Notes: generated by a model from the sequence alone, not told the origin. A stretch of DNA of 64,000 nucleotides from Acidobacteriaceae bacterium (GCA_003170825.1 PMYL01000019.1:171676-235675); one strand, 5' to 3'; numbered from the stretch's first letter, positions 29,056-38,342 are shown. Numbers and translations are program-made.

Positions 29056-31116
29056 ATGCGCAAAGGATGGTTATTGGCTGCGGCCGGCATATGGGCCGCT
29101 GTCAGCGCGGCGAATCTTGCCGCGCAGTATTCGAGTTCGTACTCGAAGCAGGAAACGACGCTGGCCGCGGGCCAGAATGTGAGTCCGGTTACGGTCACGG
29201 GCAAGGGATCGTGCGAGTGCGGCGCGCATCCGCCGGGGCCTGCGCCGGACCGCGTGGTTGCACCGTACGCGGGTGAGCCTGCCGACTTGAGTCCATACGC
29301 GAAGTTTGCGGCGCCCTACGACCTCAACTACACCCATCCCAACATCTACTCCGGCGCGGCGCGGGATATCCCCGAGCCGAAGAACCTGACCGAGATACGC
29401 ATCGGTTTCTTCGGGCCCGTCGAGCCCAATCCGGAATCGGTGTTTGGATTGCGGATGCTGCACGGCGCGCAACTGGCCGTGGAAGAGGCCAACGCCCACG
29501 GCGGCTATGGCGGCAAGCCTTTCAAGCTGATGCCGCACAACGACTACGACAACTGGCAGGCGAAGACGGTGTATGGAGACGACCGTCCTACCGACCCGAC
29601 GATCTGGGGATCGGCTTCGAATGAAGTGGTGAAGATGGTCTACGACGACCGGGACTGGGCGATCTTCGGCTCCATCAGCTCCGAGTCAACGCACATCGCG
29701 CTGCGCGTGGCCCTGCGCGCCGAGATTCCGATCGTCAACTCGGCTTCCACCGATCCCACCATTCCGGAAACCTACATCCCATGGTACTTCACCGACCTGC
29801 AGGACGACCGGGTGCAGAGCCTGACACTGGCGCGGCGGATCTTTACCGAACTGGGACTGAAACGCGTGGCGCTTCTGAGGGTGAACAACCGCTACGGACG
29901 GTTTGGCGTTCCCAAGTTCCGAGATGCCTCGCGCCGACTGGGGCACCCGGTGGTGGTCGAGCAGAAGTATCTGCCCGGCGATACGGATTTTTCGAAGCAG
30001 TTGCAGGTGATTCGTTCCTCGCGGGCCGACGCCATCGTGCTGTGGACCGACGAGGCGCAGGCAGCCCTGATCCTGAAGCAGTTGCGGGCCGCGGGGATGA
30101 AGCAGCGCGTCTTCGGCGCGTATCGCACGCTGGGGCCCACGCTGCTGGCAGAGGCAGGAGACGCCGCCGAGGGTTTTGAGGCGGTCTTCCCCTACGATCC
30201 GTCCCGCAAAGATCCAAAATGGCTTGATTTCAACCGCAGGTTCGAAGATCGCTTTCACGAGAAGCCGGAGCAGTTTGCCTCGCTGGCCTATGACGCGATG
30301 AACGCGCTGCTTGATTCCATCTGCAAGGCCGGCCTCAATCGCGCCCGCATTCACGACGCACTGGCCAATATCGTCGACTACGAAGGCGTGACCGGGCACA
30401 TGGTCTTCGATCCCAACCAGAAGAACGTGGCTCCGATGTACCTGGGCACGGTGCATAACGGCGCGATCACCTACCGGGTTGCGACGATGGAAAAGGCACC
30501 TGCGGTGGGGCAGACGGCACCTGCGGTGCGGCAGACGGCGCTTGCGCGCCAGGAACTCCAGACGGGGCAGACGCCGTATGCGCGGGTGGGCGAGGATGGC
30601 GTGGACTATGCGGGGCCGCAGAGGGCTGACGTGCCGGCGGGGCCGGTAAACATCGTGCTGTTCGGGCCGAAGGCGGCCGAGATTGCGCAGTCGGCAGAGG
30701 TGCAGGCGGAGCTGGCGTCGAGCGCGATAAAAGGGCGGACGATAAAGCTGTTGCCGGTAGAGAGCGATCAGAATTGGGGAGCCGCATCCACGGCGCTGGT
30801 TCATGCGCTAATGGACGAGCACGCGCTGGCAATTGTGGCTCTGGATCGCAATGCCAGCCACCTGGCCGAGCAACTGGCGCTCAAGAGCTTTGTGCCGGTG
30901 GTGGCGCTGGCCGCCGACAAGACGCTGACCTCGACGAACATTCCATGGATATTCCGGCTGCAGCCGGAGACGACTCCGGCCACTGCGCTGCGGATGCTCG
31001 TGGCAGCCGCAAGCCGCAGCGGAGCGAATCCGGAGCGGCTCAGGGATGTACTGGCTTCGGGGGAACTGGTCTCCGGCATCGCGTTTCTGCCCACCGGCGA
31101 GCCGAAAAGGCCCTGA
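29056..31116 (+). CDS. Periplasmic branched-chain amino-acid-type binding protein (Peripla_BP_6), orphan
   Basis: 686 residues, GAGGAG ribosome-binding site, signal peptide MRKGWLLAAAGIWAAVSAANLAAQ. A CxC pair (GSCECGAHPPGP) lies near 55. The type-1 periplasmic binding fold starts at LTEIRIGFFGPVEPNPESVFGLRMLHGAQLAVEEANAHGG and runs to about 460; a second, partial lobe (540-680, VNIVLFGPKAAEIAQS...ALAIVALDRNASHLAEQLA) follows. Between them an odd Gln/Ala/Thr-rich stretch (APAVGQTAPAVRQTALARQ) is encoded by a dispersed repeat. No permease or ATPase genes are near, so it is more likely a sensor or donor than part of a complete ABC importer. It closes the cluster. Confidence 0.85.
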   Translation: MRKGWLLAAAGIWAAVSAANLAAQYSSSYSKQETTLAAGQNVSPVTVTGKGSCECGAHPPGPAPDRVVAPYAGEPADLSPYAKFAAPYDLNYTHPNIYSGAARDIPEPKNLTEIRIGFFGPVEPNPESVFGLRMLHGAQLAVEEANAHGGYGGKPFKLMPHNDYDNWQAKTVYGDDRPTDPTIWGSASNEVVKMVYDDRDWAIFGSISSESTHIALRVALRAEIPIVNSASTDPTIPETYIPWYFTDLQDDRVQSLTLARRIFTELGLKRVALLRVNNRYGRFGVPKFRDASRRLGHPVVVEQKYLPGDTDFSKQLQVIRSSRADAIVLWTDEAQAALILKQLRAAGMKQRVFGAYRTLGPTLLAEAGDAAEGFEAVFPYDPSRKDPKWLDFNRRFEDRFHEKPEQFASLAYDAMNALLDSICKAGLNRARIHDALANIVDYEGVTGHMVFDPNQKNVAPMYLGTVHNGAITYRVATMEKAPAVGQTAPAVRQTALARQELQTGQTPYARVGEDGVDYAGPQRADVPAGPVNIVLFGPKAAEIAQSAEVQAELASSAIKGRTIKLLPVESDQNWGAASTALVHALMDEHALAIVALDRNASHLAEQLALKSFVPVVALAADKTLTSTNIPWIFRLQPETTPATALRMLVAAASRSGANPERLRDVLASGELVSGIAFLPTGEPKRP
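30497..30550 (+). repeat. CACCTGCGGTGGGGCAGAC element, two copies inside the binding-protein gene
   Basis: The unit occurs at 30497-30515 and, followed by GGCGCTTGCGCGC, at 30518-30549. The longer copy differs by two bases from one inside trmD (40665-40697). Both are read in frame, in different reading directions, without disrupting their proteins. Confidence 0.6.
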
Positions 31117-31190
31117 TTCGCAGACCTGCTGAGTCTACCTCCGGCAAAATACGATCTCGCGTACGTGGCATTGGACTTTCGCCGCAAAGA

Positions 31191-31232
31191 AAACAGAAGG
31201 GCAGCCCAGACCGCGGGCTGCCCTTTTGTTTT
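31191..31232. terminator. Strong bidirectional terminator
   Basis: Perfect 11-bp stem AAGGGCAGCCC (31197-31207) and GGGCTGCCCTT (31215-31225), flanked by TTTGTTTT on one side and its A-rich counterpart on the other. It separates the convergent binding-protein gene and the porin gene, and can end transcription from both. Confidence 0.85.
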
Positions 31233-31255
31233 GGCCGAACCCGGAGATTCGCGGG

Positions 31256-33385
31256 TTACGGGAGGTAGTAGCGGAAGCTGGTCCAGACCATGTTGTCGAT
31301 GCCCTTGGCGCCGATACCTGGGGTGCCAGCGCCGGACCAGCCCTCGCGAACCGCATAGCCGTACTGGATGCCCTGGCGGAGGCGGCCGCGGTCGCCCTTG
31401 TAGATGTCATACCAGTAACCGCCGGTGATTTCCTGCACGTCGCGGGTTTGCGCGCCGCAGGAGCCTCCGGGAGCGTAGCCGGTAGAAGCGCCGCCGTTAT
31501 AGCCGGGGGCGGCGGTGGTGTTGCAGCTTGAGTTCGACAGCAGCCGCGAGCCGTAGCCAACAGCGGCGTTGCTGGGAGCACCCCAGTGGCCGCCCCAGGC
31601 GCCGCCGGCGGCGATGTTAGCAGCCGTGGGGGCGGCGGTGCAGGCGAAGGCGCCGGCTGTGGTTGGGCAGAAGTCCGCACTGGGCGCGCCCAGTGAGGTG
31701 GTAGCGCCGGCAACGCCGAAATCCTCGCGGCCGGCGTAGTCGCCGCCGTAGTTCAGGTAGACGATAAAGCGTGGAGTGGGCGTGGCTTCCAAGGTCAGCA
31801 GGCCGGAGAGGTTGTGGATGGGCTCAAGCGCGCCGGAGGCATTGGCGGTAACATCGGCCAGGGTGGAGTCGCCGTAGCGGCCAACGCCGGGTCCGAAGAG
31901 GCCCTTGGCGCCGATGGTCAGCTTGTCTTTGATCACGGGGACGCGCGCACTGGCGCCGAGGCCACCGACCTTGATGCTGTTGGAGTAGTATCCGGCCGTG
32001 GTGAGAGCGGGCGCTACAACCGCGCCGGTTGTGGTTTCCTTGTATCCGCCATAGAGGTAGCTGTTGGTGGTTTCGCCGGGGTAGATGGTTTCGTGCGCAA
32101 AGCCGGCGATACCGAAGATTTCGTAGTGGCCGAAGCCGGGATCGAAGGCGGCCTTGACCAGGACATCGGGCGCTTGGTTGAAGGAGATAGTGGCGATATC
32201 GGCGCATCCGTTCACCGTCTTGTAGACCGGGACCGCAACGTCGATGGTGTTGCCGGCCGAGTCGGTCTCCACCTGGTTGGTGTAGTTGACGATGGAGGTG
32301 GAGGGCGAGCAGGCGCTAATGGCGGCGTTGTAGTTGCCGCCGTTGAGGCCGGCGCTGCCGAGGACGGCATAGGGGGTGTTGCCGGCCAGCGAGGCGGTGT
32401 AGAGGAGCTGCGGATTCTCAACCGAGATGCCGAAGGCCGCCTTATTGATGGTCTTGACCACGCGGAACCCGTACTGGCGAGTCCACACGAAGCCCGTAAC
32501 GTAGTTCGGGTCTATGGTCAGGGGAGTGAGGATGTCGCTGGGAGCGCTGGGAATGCCCTTTTTGCCTTCGGTGGCCAGCGACCACAATTGTCCGCCGGCA
32601 ACCGTCCAGCCGGTGTTGGTCTGGGCCTGAGCGTACAGAATGCGCTGGCGCAGGACGTAGCTGTTGGACTGGTTGTTGTTGGAGGTGATGCCGGTGCCCA
32701 ACCAGTCAGCCTCGTAGTAGCCGCGCAGGGTGCCCCACTTGGTCTTGCCCTCGGCCAGCAGGGTGATGCGCGACTGGCGGGCGCTGCCATAGAACTCGCT
32801 GAGCGAATAGGCATCCGCATGCTCGTATGGAATGGAGCTGAAGGCGGTGGGAATGTCGCCGCCGGTGGCCTTGGTGCGGTAGACAGTTTCACCCGCCAGG
32901 AAGCCGCCGGGCGTGATGCCGATGCCCTTGTAGTGGAGGACGTCGGGACTGGCGATCGCCTTCTTGATATTGGCGGTCTCGTCGGAGACCGTGGTGGCCA
33001 GCGATACGTTGGCGGCCTTCATGTCGGTTACGGTGGTTTGCAGCGTGGTGACGGCGGCCGCATTGTCGTTGACCGCCTGATTTTGGGCCGAGGCCGCGGC
33101 TTCCGCCTTGGCTGCGGCTGCCTGGGCATCGGCGGTCGCCTGCTGCGCCTTCTTCAACTGCGCATCTTTGCCGGCCAGGTCGTTCCTGAGGCTGTCGATC
33201 TGGGTTTCCAGTTCCTGGCGCAGTGCCTGAATCTGCTCTTCCACCGTCGGCGGCGGTGGAGTCTTGGCCTTCCTGGTTGCGGTGTGCTTACTGGCCGGCG
33301 GTGTTGCATCCTGGGCGTAAGCGCATGAGACAACGAGACTGGCTGCCAGTACGGCAACGGCAGCAGTTTTGAGTTTGAATTTCAT
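31256..33385 (-). CDS. Outer-membrane porin-like beta-barrel with N-terminal coiled coil
   Basis: 709 residues from the ATG at 33385, with AGAGAGG upstream; a longer reading to 33466 is rejected. Signal peptide MKFKLKTAAVAVLAASLVVSCAYA. Residues about 45-150 form an Ala-rich coiled coil (IQALRQELETQIDSLRNDLAGKDAQLKKAQQ), which in OprP/SlpA-like porins trimerises or binds peptidoglycan. The remainder is barrel-like: alternating aromatic/small residues (RITLLAEGKTKWGTLRGYYEADW) and Gly/Ser/Asn-rich loops with paired cysteines, ending in an aromatic C-terminal strand (WTSFRYYLP). The solute is unknown. Its upstream region carries long direct repeats. Confidence 0.8.
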   Translation of the reverse strand: MKFKLKTAAVAVLAASLVVSCAYAQDATPPASKHTATRKAKTPPPPTVEEQIQALRQELETQIDSLRNDLAGKDAQLKKAQQATADAQAAAAKAEAAASAQNQAVNDNAAAVTTLQTTVTDMKAANVSLATTVSDETANIKKAIASPDVLHYKGIGITPGGFLAGETVYRTKATGGDIPTAFSSIPYEHADAYSLSEFYGSARQSRITLLAEGKTKWGTLRGYYEADWLGTGITSNNNQSNSYVLRQRILYAQAQTNTGWTVAGGQLWSLATEGKKGIPSAPSDILTPLTIDPNYVTGFVWTRQYGFRVVKTINKAAFGISVENPQLLYTASLAGNTPYAVLGSAGLNGGNYNAAISACSPSTSIVNYTNQVETDSAGNTIDVAVPVYKTVNGCADIATISFNQAPDVLVKAAFDPGFGHYEIFGIAGFAHETIYPGETTNSYLYGGYKETTTGAVVAPALTTAGYYSNSIKVGGLGASARVPVIKDKLTIGAKGLFGPGVGRYGDSTLADVTANASGALEPIHNLSGLLTLEATPTPRFIVYLNYGGDYAGREDFGVAGATTSLGAPSADFCPTTAGAFACTAAPTAANIAAGGAWGGHWGAPSNAAVGYGSRLLSNSSCNTTAAPGYNGGASTGYAPGGSCGAQTRDVQEITGGYWYDIYKGDRGRLRQGIQYGYAVREGWSGAGTPGIGAKGIDNMVWTSFRYYLP

Positions 33386-33734
33386 TGGGCCTCTCTTTTT
33401 CCTTTCGAATCGGATTGAATACTGGCTGCGCCCACTTACACAGCGAACGCTCTCTAGCTCCCGCATCCGGAGAAACCTTGAAGATGAAACCTGGCTGTTT
33501 CCCTATCGTCATGCGGGAGGAAGATCGATAGCCAAGGAAAAATCCGCACGAGCGAAGCTTTCCGTGACCGCCTCCGTAACCAAGCCTCGCAGATGTTGAT
33601 GAATATTTGACTAATTCACATATTTTTAACAGAGTTATCGACCGAGTTATCGCCCGATGAATATGGGATGAATTTACATATTGTTAACAATGGCGCTCCT
33701 CTTGCGTTGAAGGGCTTCCGGGCCGCGCCAATGC
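33386..33734. repeat. Gap upstream of the porin gene with 34-bp imperfect direct repeats
   Basis: This 349-base non-coding stretch turns AT-rich near 33600. Copies at 33598-33631 and 33656-33689 share 28 of 34 bases (both start GATGAATAT and end TTAACA). Between them GAGTTATCG occurs twice (33632-33640 and 33644-33652), 12 bases apart. The layout suggests regulator binding sites for the minus-strand porin gene; no promoter elements are asserted. Confidence 0.5.
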
Positions 33735-36647
33735 TCATGGACGCGGTACTTGAACATGGCCCGTGTCACCGGCTGCGCCCGTGCCAGCGCTAAGCAGATT
33801 CGCCAATAACCGGTAAGCTCCCGGGACCAGCTCGGGGAGCTGCCGGTAGAGGGCGAATGCGACATAGATATAGGTTCCCTTGCCGGGATGCGCAACCAGC
33901 AGACCGCCCCGTTGCGGGTCCTGGCCGGCGTCGGCGGTCTCGGTGAGGGCGGTGTAGCCGGGGCCCCAGGTATCGAGGAAGGAGTGGCCGCGCTCCTCGA
34001 CCCAGCCGTCAAAGTCGGCGGTGGCGATGGTGTTGGGCCAGGCGAGCAGAGAATTGGCGGGGTCCAGCAGCTTGACGGGCGCCTGCTCGTCGACCACGCG
34101 CTCCGGCATACGGCCCATGGAGAGCGGCAGCGGGGCAGGGAAGTTGGCGCTCTGGTACTGGACGATGAGAGTACCGCCGCGGCGGACAAACTCCTGGAGC
34201 CGTGGCTGGACTGCGGCAAGCTCAGGGCGAACGGAGTAGGCGCGGATGCCGATCACGATCACATCCCAGGCAGAAAGGCCGTTTGAGGCCAGTTCCGCCG
34301 CCGTGAGCAGATGTGGGGTGGCGCCCAAGGCCTCGATGGCCTGCGGAACCAAGTCGCCAGTGCCCATCACGTAGCCGATGCGCAGGCCGGGAGCGAGCTT
34401 GACGTCAACTTTGCGAGTCTGTAACTGGGCGGGTTTGTAGAGGTTATAGGGGCGCAGGCCAGGGTAGCCGATGCTTTGCCAGCCGGTCTGGTAGGCGTGG
34501 CCGGCGGAGTGCGCAACCGCCTGGATGGTGTAAGCGCCGGTTTCGGTTGCGGCTGGGGTTACCGAGAACAGGATCGGCTCGGTGTCGCCGGCGCTGTCGA
34601 GATGAAACCGCGCTTCGGTGGGCTCGGAGCGCCATCCGGCGGGGAGTTTCAGTTCGACGGCGCCTTCGGCGGCGGCTTGCGCGTGAACCGTAACGCGGAC
34701 CGGCAGGGCGCTGCCGTCGAGGGGGAGGATGCGGGCTTCCGGCTCGATGCGCACGCCGATGGCGGGGGTGACGACTAATGGTTCGTAAATGCCGCCGGGG
34801 CCGGGGACGCGCTGCATGGTTTGGACCACTTGGCCGACGTGGATGGGAAGGCCGTCGAAGGCGAACTCCGCCCAGGCTTGCAGCGGCCAGGGGGCGAAGG
34901 AACGCTCGCGGTATTCGGGATGGGTGAGGTCGTAATACGGCTGCTCGATGGAGGGCCGGTAGAAGTAGGGCTGGGTGGGTTCGGCGTCTTCCGCCGCATG
35001 GACGCGGAATATCCGATCGTTCGCTGGGGCCGCGGGGTCGATTGCGCCGGCCGTATTTTCGCTTTTCCATGGGTCGCCGCTGCGGCTCTCCAGCCAGATT
35101 TTTTCGAGACGGGATTCGGCTGTCGCCTGTGCGGTGTGGACCCGCACGCGGAACTCCTCTCCCGGCGTCACGCTGCGCGGCGTCTCGTCGGCCGATGCGC
35201 CACGAAACGGGCCGCCGCTTTGGACGCTGTCGGCTTTGGTGGTGAAGGCGATCAGGTCCAGGCCCAGCAATTCCTTGAGTGCGGATTGGAACTGGCCGAT
35301 CTTTGCGTCCAGTTCAAGGAGGAGGCCGGCTTTGGCTTGGGCGTCCAGGTTGCTGGCGGCGACTTTTGTGTGTAGGTCGAGAGTATCGCGGTAAACAGCG
35401 GCGAGCTTGTGTGCAGCTACAAGGTTTGTCAGCAAAGGTTGCAGTTGTTCAAAACGGCCGAGTTGAACATGTATATGCAGAAGGCCTTCGTCGAGCCACG
35501 TCTGCTTATTGGATTTCTCCAGTCGAGTCAGGCCTTCGAGGCTTGTGTCGATGTCGAACTTGCTGTTGTGGAAGAGGTCGTTGTTGGTTGTAATCGTGCC
35601 CGGCTTGGCTGCTGCTTCCGGCGCCACCGCCCACAGGTGATAGTTTGTGTTGGCCGGTCCGCTGAGGGTTGGATTTGCGCCGCTGTTCTGGGATTTCTGC
35701 TGGCCCCAGCCCTCGCGCGCGATCTGTAAATAGCTGCGCCCCAGCACCGGATCCAGGACGCCCACCGGGATGGTCACGTCGGTCGATGGGACGCCGGTGG
35801 ACGATTCGCCGGTGACGTAGTTGAGGAATTTGGCGGGCGCCCATTTGCCGGTGGCGTAGTCGAACATGCCCTTGTCAGTGACCGGGGCAAAGGGAACCAT
35901 GGAGTAGACGGCTAAAGGCTGCCAGGGCTGCAAGCCGTCCTTCAACTGTTCGGGAAAGACGCTCGGGTCGCCGGCGGCTTTGAAGGCTTCCTGTGCGATC
36001 TCGCCGGAGACCTGATGGTGGCCGTGGCCGTCGGTAATGCCGCCGACAAAGGTGGAGACGATGACCTGAGGCCGCTCGCGGCGGACCGCGAGGACGGCGT
36101 CGTAGAGCACGCGGTCGTGGCCCCATTTTTCAAAGGACTCCTCTTGCGTCTTGGAGAATCCGAAGTCGATCTCTGTGCCCCAGAGCTGCTTGACGCCGTA
36201 GAATTCATCGGCTTTGAGTAGCTCGTTGGTGCGGATGAGGCCGAGGGCGTCGTCGCTGTCGGCGGAGATTGCGTTCTGGCCGCCTTCGCCGCGGGTGAGG
36301 GTGAGGAGCGTGCAGCGCGCGCCGAGGCCGCGGGAGAGCCAGGTTAGCAGCGCGCCGTCCTCGTCGTCCGGGTGTGCGACGATCATCATCAGGCTGGCGG
36401 TGGTGGAGAGGCGCTTCAGCGATTGCTCGAGGGCGGCCTGGCCGCGGTCTTCGGCGATGGGGAGGGCGATGGGGCTGGGCTCGGGAAGGGGAATGGCCGC
36501 AGACTCGCTGCTTCCCTGCGGCGCAGGCTTCTGTGCGGACTGCTGGGCGGCCAGGCGAAGAGGACTTACGGCTACAAGAATCAGGCCGGCGAGGGCCGCG
36601 ACCGCTGCTGGCCCATAAACTCTGCGAACTCTGTCGGCAAAGAACAT
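33735..36647 (-). CDS. Large exported PIG-L (LmbE) family deacetylase
   Basis: 970 residues from the ATG at 36647 (GAGGG upstream), which gives an N-terminal export signal (about 10-34, AAVAALAGLILVAVSPLRLAAQ). The PIG-L domain has the zinc motif AHPDDE at 91-96 and the second motif HGHH at 208-211. PIG-L enzymes remove acetyl from GlcNAc-type sugars. The 600-residue C-terminal part is unusual: Ig-like beta segments (about 550-760) and a region near 780-960 resembling a glutamine-amidotransferase-like fold (DVIVIGIRAYSVRPELAAVQPRLQEFVRRGGTLIVQYQ). Probable role is extracytoplasmic glycan processing. It is divergent from the permease gene by 55 bases. Confidence 0.88.
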   Translation of the reverse strand: MFFADRVRRVYGPAAVAALAGLILVAVSPLRLAAQQSAQKPAPQGSSESAAIPLPEPSPIALPIAEDRGQAALEQSLKRLSTTASLMMIVAHPDDEDGALLTWLSRGLGARCTLLTLTRGEGGQNAISADSDDALGLIRTNELLKADEFYGVKQLWGTEIDFGFSKTQEESFEKWGHDRVLYDAVLAVRRERPQVIVSTFVGGITDGHGHHQVSGEIAQEAFKAAGDPSVFPEQLKDGLQPWQPLAVYSMVPFAPVTDKGMFDYATGKWAPAKFLNYVTGESSTGVPSTDVTIPVGVLDPVLGRSYLQIAREGWGQQKSQNSGANPTLSGPANTNYHLWAVAPEAAAKPGTITTNNDLFHNSKFDIDTSLEGLTRLEKSNKQTWLDEGLLHIHVQLGRFEQLQPLLTNLVAAHKLAAVYRDTLDLHTKVAASNLDAQAKAGLLLELDAKIGQFQSALKELLGLDLIAFTTKADSVQSGGPFRGASADETPRSVTPGEEFRVRVHTAQATAESRLEKIWLESRSGDPWKSENTAGAIDPAAPANDRIFRVHAAEDAEPTQPYFYRPSIEQPYYDLTHPEYRERSFAPWPLQAWAEFAFDGLPIHVGQVVQTMQRVPGPGGIYEPLVVTPAIGVRIEPEARILPLDGSALPVRVTVHAQAAAEGAVELKLPAGWRSEPTEARFHLDSAGDTEPILFSVTPAATETGAYTIQAVAHSAGHAYQTGWQSIGYPGLRPYNLYKPAQLQTRKVDVKLAPGLRIGYVMGTGDLVPQAIEALGATPHLLTAAELASNGLSAWDVIVIGIRAYSVRPELAAVQPRLQEFVRRGGTLIVQYQSANFPAPLPLSMGRMPERVVDEQAPVKLLDPANSLLAWPNTIATADFDGWVEERGHSFLDTWGPGYTALTETADAGQDPQRGGLLVAHPGKGTYIYVAFALYRQLPELVPGAYRLLANLLSAGTGAAGDTGHVQVPRP

Positions 36648-36702
36648 ACTTGCCCTCAGTGTACAATCCGCCGGTGTACGATTCGAGAAGCGCATCGTCC
36701 CT

Positions 36703-38133
36703 ATGACTCCTTCTTCCATTTCCATCTCCGGCACTACGGGCAGCAGCGGCTCGCTCGAACGGCGCATCGGCCTGCGCTCCGCCGTCGCCTTCAATATGTT
36801 GGAGATGATCGGGGTGGGGCCGTTCATCACCTTGCCGCTGGTGATTGCCGCCGCGGGCTACCGGCTGTCGGTGTGGGCGTGGGTGCTGGGCGCTGCCATT
36901 GCCGTGGCCGATGGGCTGGTGTGGGCCGAGCTTGGCGCGGCGTTTCCTCGCGCCGGCGGGTCGTATGCGTTTCTGCGCGAGATCTACGGGCCGGAACGCG
37001 CGGGGAACTGGCTGAGCTTCCTGTACGTCTGGCAGGTGAGCTTCACCGCGCCGCTTGCCATCGCCTCGGGCTGCATTGGATTGTCGAGCTTTCTGGCGTG
37101 GTTCTGGCCGGGACTGGATGGCGCGCCGGTGGCGGCGTGGCCGGCGCTGCACTATGCGAACTTTGCCGCTGCGGGCGCGTGCCTGCTGGTAACGGCGCTG
37201 CTATACCGCAACCTGAGTTCCATCACGCGGCTGGCTTGGGTGCTGTTTGCCGGGGTGCTGGCAGCGATTGCGGGGGTCATCGTCTCCGGTTTTGCCCATG
37301 CGGCGGCGACCGGCGGCTGGCAGATGCCAGCCTCGCCCGCGCTTACCGTTCCCGTGGCGTTGGGCGGGTTGGCGCAGGCGACGCTGCTCACCACATACTG
37401 CTACTGGGGCTACTACAACATCTGCTTTCTGGGCAGCGAGGTGCGGAGGCCGGAGCGGACGATACCGCGCGCAATTCTGCTCTCCGTGCTGTTCGTCTCG
37501 GCTTTTTATGTGGCCATGAACCTGGCGGCGCTGCTATCCATGCGCGATGCCGCATCGCACGTTGCCTCCGGCGCGACGGTGCGGCTGCAACTGGTGGCGG
37601 ACATTGCGAAGTCGGCCTTTGGGAGCGTGGCCGGACGCCTGATGGCCGCGCTGATTGTTTGGACGGCCTTTGCCTCGGTCTTTTCGCTGCTGCTGGGCTA
37701 CTCCCGCGTGCCCTATGCGGCTGCCCGCGACGGCAACTATTTCCGCTTTCTGGCAGCGGTCCATCCACGGCACGGGATTCCTCACCGGTCGCTGGTGGCC
37801 CTGGGACTGGTGGCCGCGGGCTTCTGCTTCTTTTCGCTGGCGCAGGTGATTACGATGCTGGTGATTACGCGCATCCTGCTCCAGTTTTTTCTGCAACAGG
37901 CAGGGGTGATGCTGCTGAGGGCGCAGAGGCCGGAGTTGGCGCGGCCGTTCAAGATGCCGCTTTATCCGCTGCCGCCGCTGGTGGCGATGGGGGGATTTGT
38001 CTTCATTCTGGCTAATCGGAGCCATGCACTGGGAGGATTGGCGGTGGCGGCGGGGATTGGGGTCTCCGGCACGCTGATTTACCTGGTTCGCGCCTGGCGG
38101 CTGGCGCAATGGCCGTTTGCGCGGGGCGAATGA
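36703..38133 (+). CDS. APC-superfamily amino-acid permease
   Basis: 476 residues with about twelve hydrophobic helices. Helix 1 carries the family pattern NMLEMIGVGPFITLPLVIAAAG, where the unwound Gly-rich stretch binds the substrate amine and carboxylate; AELGAAFPRAGGSYAFLREIYG follows as in APC members. Substrate and coupling ion cannot be told; closest by pattern are amino acid/polyamine:cation antiporter-like proteins. The short divergent spacing from the PIG-L gene suggests a shared promoter region. Confidence 0.9.
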   Translation: MTPSSISISGTTGSSGSLERRIGLRSAVAFNMLEMIGVGPFITLPLVIAAAGYRLSVWAWVLGAAIAVADGLVWAELGAAFPRAGGSYAFLREIYGPERAGNWLSFLYVWQVSFTAPLAIASGCIGLSSFLAWFWPGLDGAPVAAWPALHYANFAAAGACLLVTALLYRNLSSITRLAWVLFAGVLAAIAGVIVSGFAHAAATGGWQMPASPALTVPVALGGLAQATLLTTYCYWGYYNICFLGSEVRRPERTIPRAILLSVLFVSAFYVAMNLAALLSMRDAASHVASGATVRLQLVADIAKSAFGSVAGRLMAALIVWTAFASVFSLLLGYSRVPYAAARDGNYFRFLAAVHPRHGIPHRSLVALGLVAAGFCFFSLAQVITMLVITRILLQFFLQQAGVMLLRAQRPELARPFKMPLYPLPPLVAMGGFVFILANRSHALGGLAVAAGIGVSGTLIYLVRAWRLAQWPFARGE

Positions 38134-38154
38134 ACGGAGGCCGGTGGGTGTTCG

Positions 38155-38213
38155 TGGTTTTCCACCCTTTCGCAAGGAAAAAGGCGAAAGGATGGGGCAC
38201 GGAGGGTTGTGGG
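38155..38213. repeat. Second copy of the CCACCCTTTC...GAAAGGATGGGGCAC palindrome
   Basis: Arms CCTTTCGC and GCGAAAGG around an A-rich loop, then ATGGGGCACGGAGG. It closely matches 2194-2252 and follows the permease stop codon. Confidence 0.6.
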
Positions 38214-38259
38214 ACGGTTGGTGAAGAGGATAAAAGGCTTTTAATAAGCCGTAGATAGA

Positions 38260-38325
38260 TGGAGCTATCCCACCTTAGCCGCAAAAAGTCGCCGCGGCGA
38301 CACGCGGCGAAGGTGGGGCACCCGC
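38260..38325. repeat. Third palindrome type: TATCCCACCTT...AAGGTGGGGCACCC
   Basis: Arms CCCACCTT and AAGGTGGG enclose a second stem built from GTCGCCGCGGCGAC, and the element ends GGGGCACCCGCC like the other families. Confidence 0.55.
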
Positions 38326-38342
38326 CATGGAGACAAAGGCGG

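Noticed and set aside
31814..33328. 504-codon plus-strand frame opposite the porin gene
   Set aside because: Antisense shadow of a porin with a signal peptide and a ribosome-binding site.
33632..33652. DnaA-box-like TTATCGACC and TTATCGCCC
   Set aside because: Two mismatches from the TTATCCACA consensus, only two copies, and no dnaA/dnaN or other origin context.
36372..38015. 547-codon plus-strand frame over the permease
   Set aside because: Wrong frame; the APC permease frame has twelve helices and family motifs.
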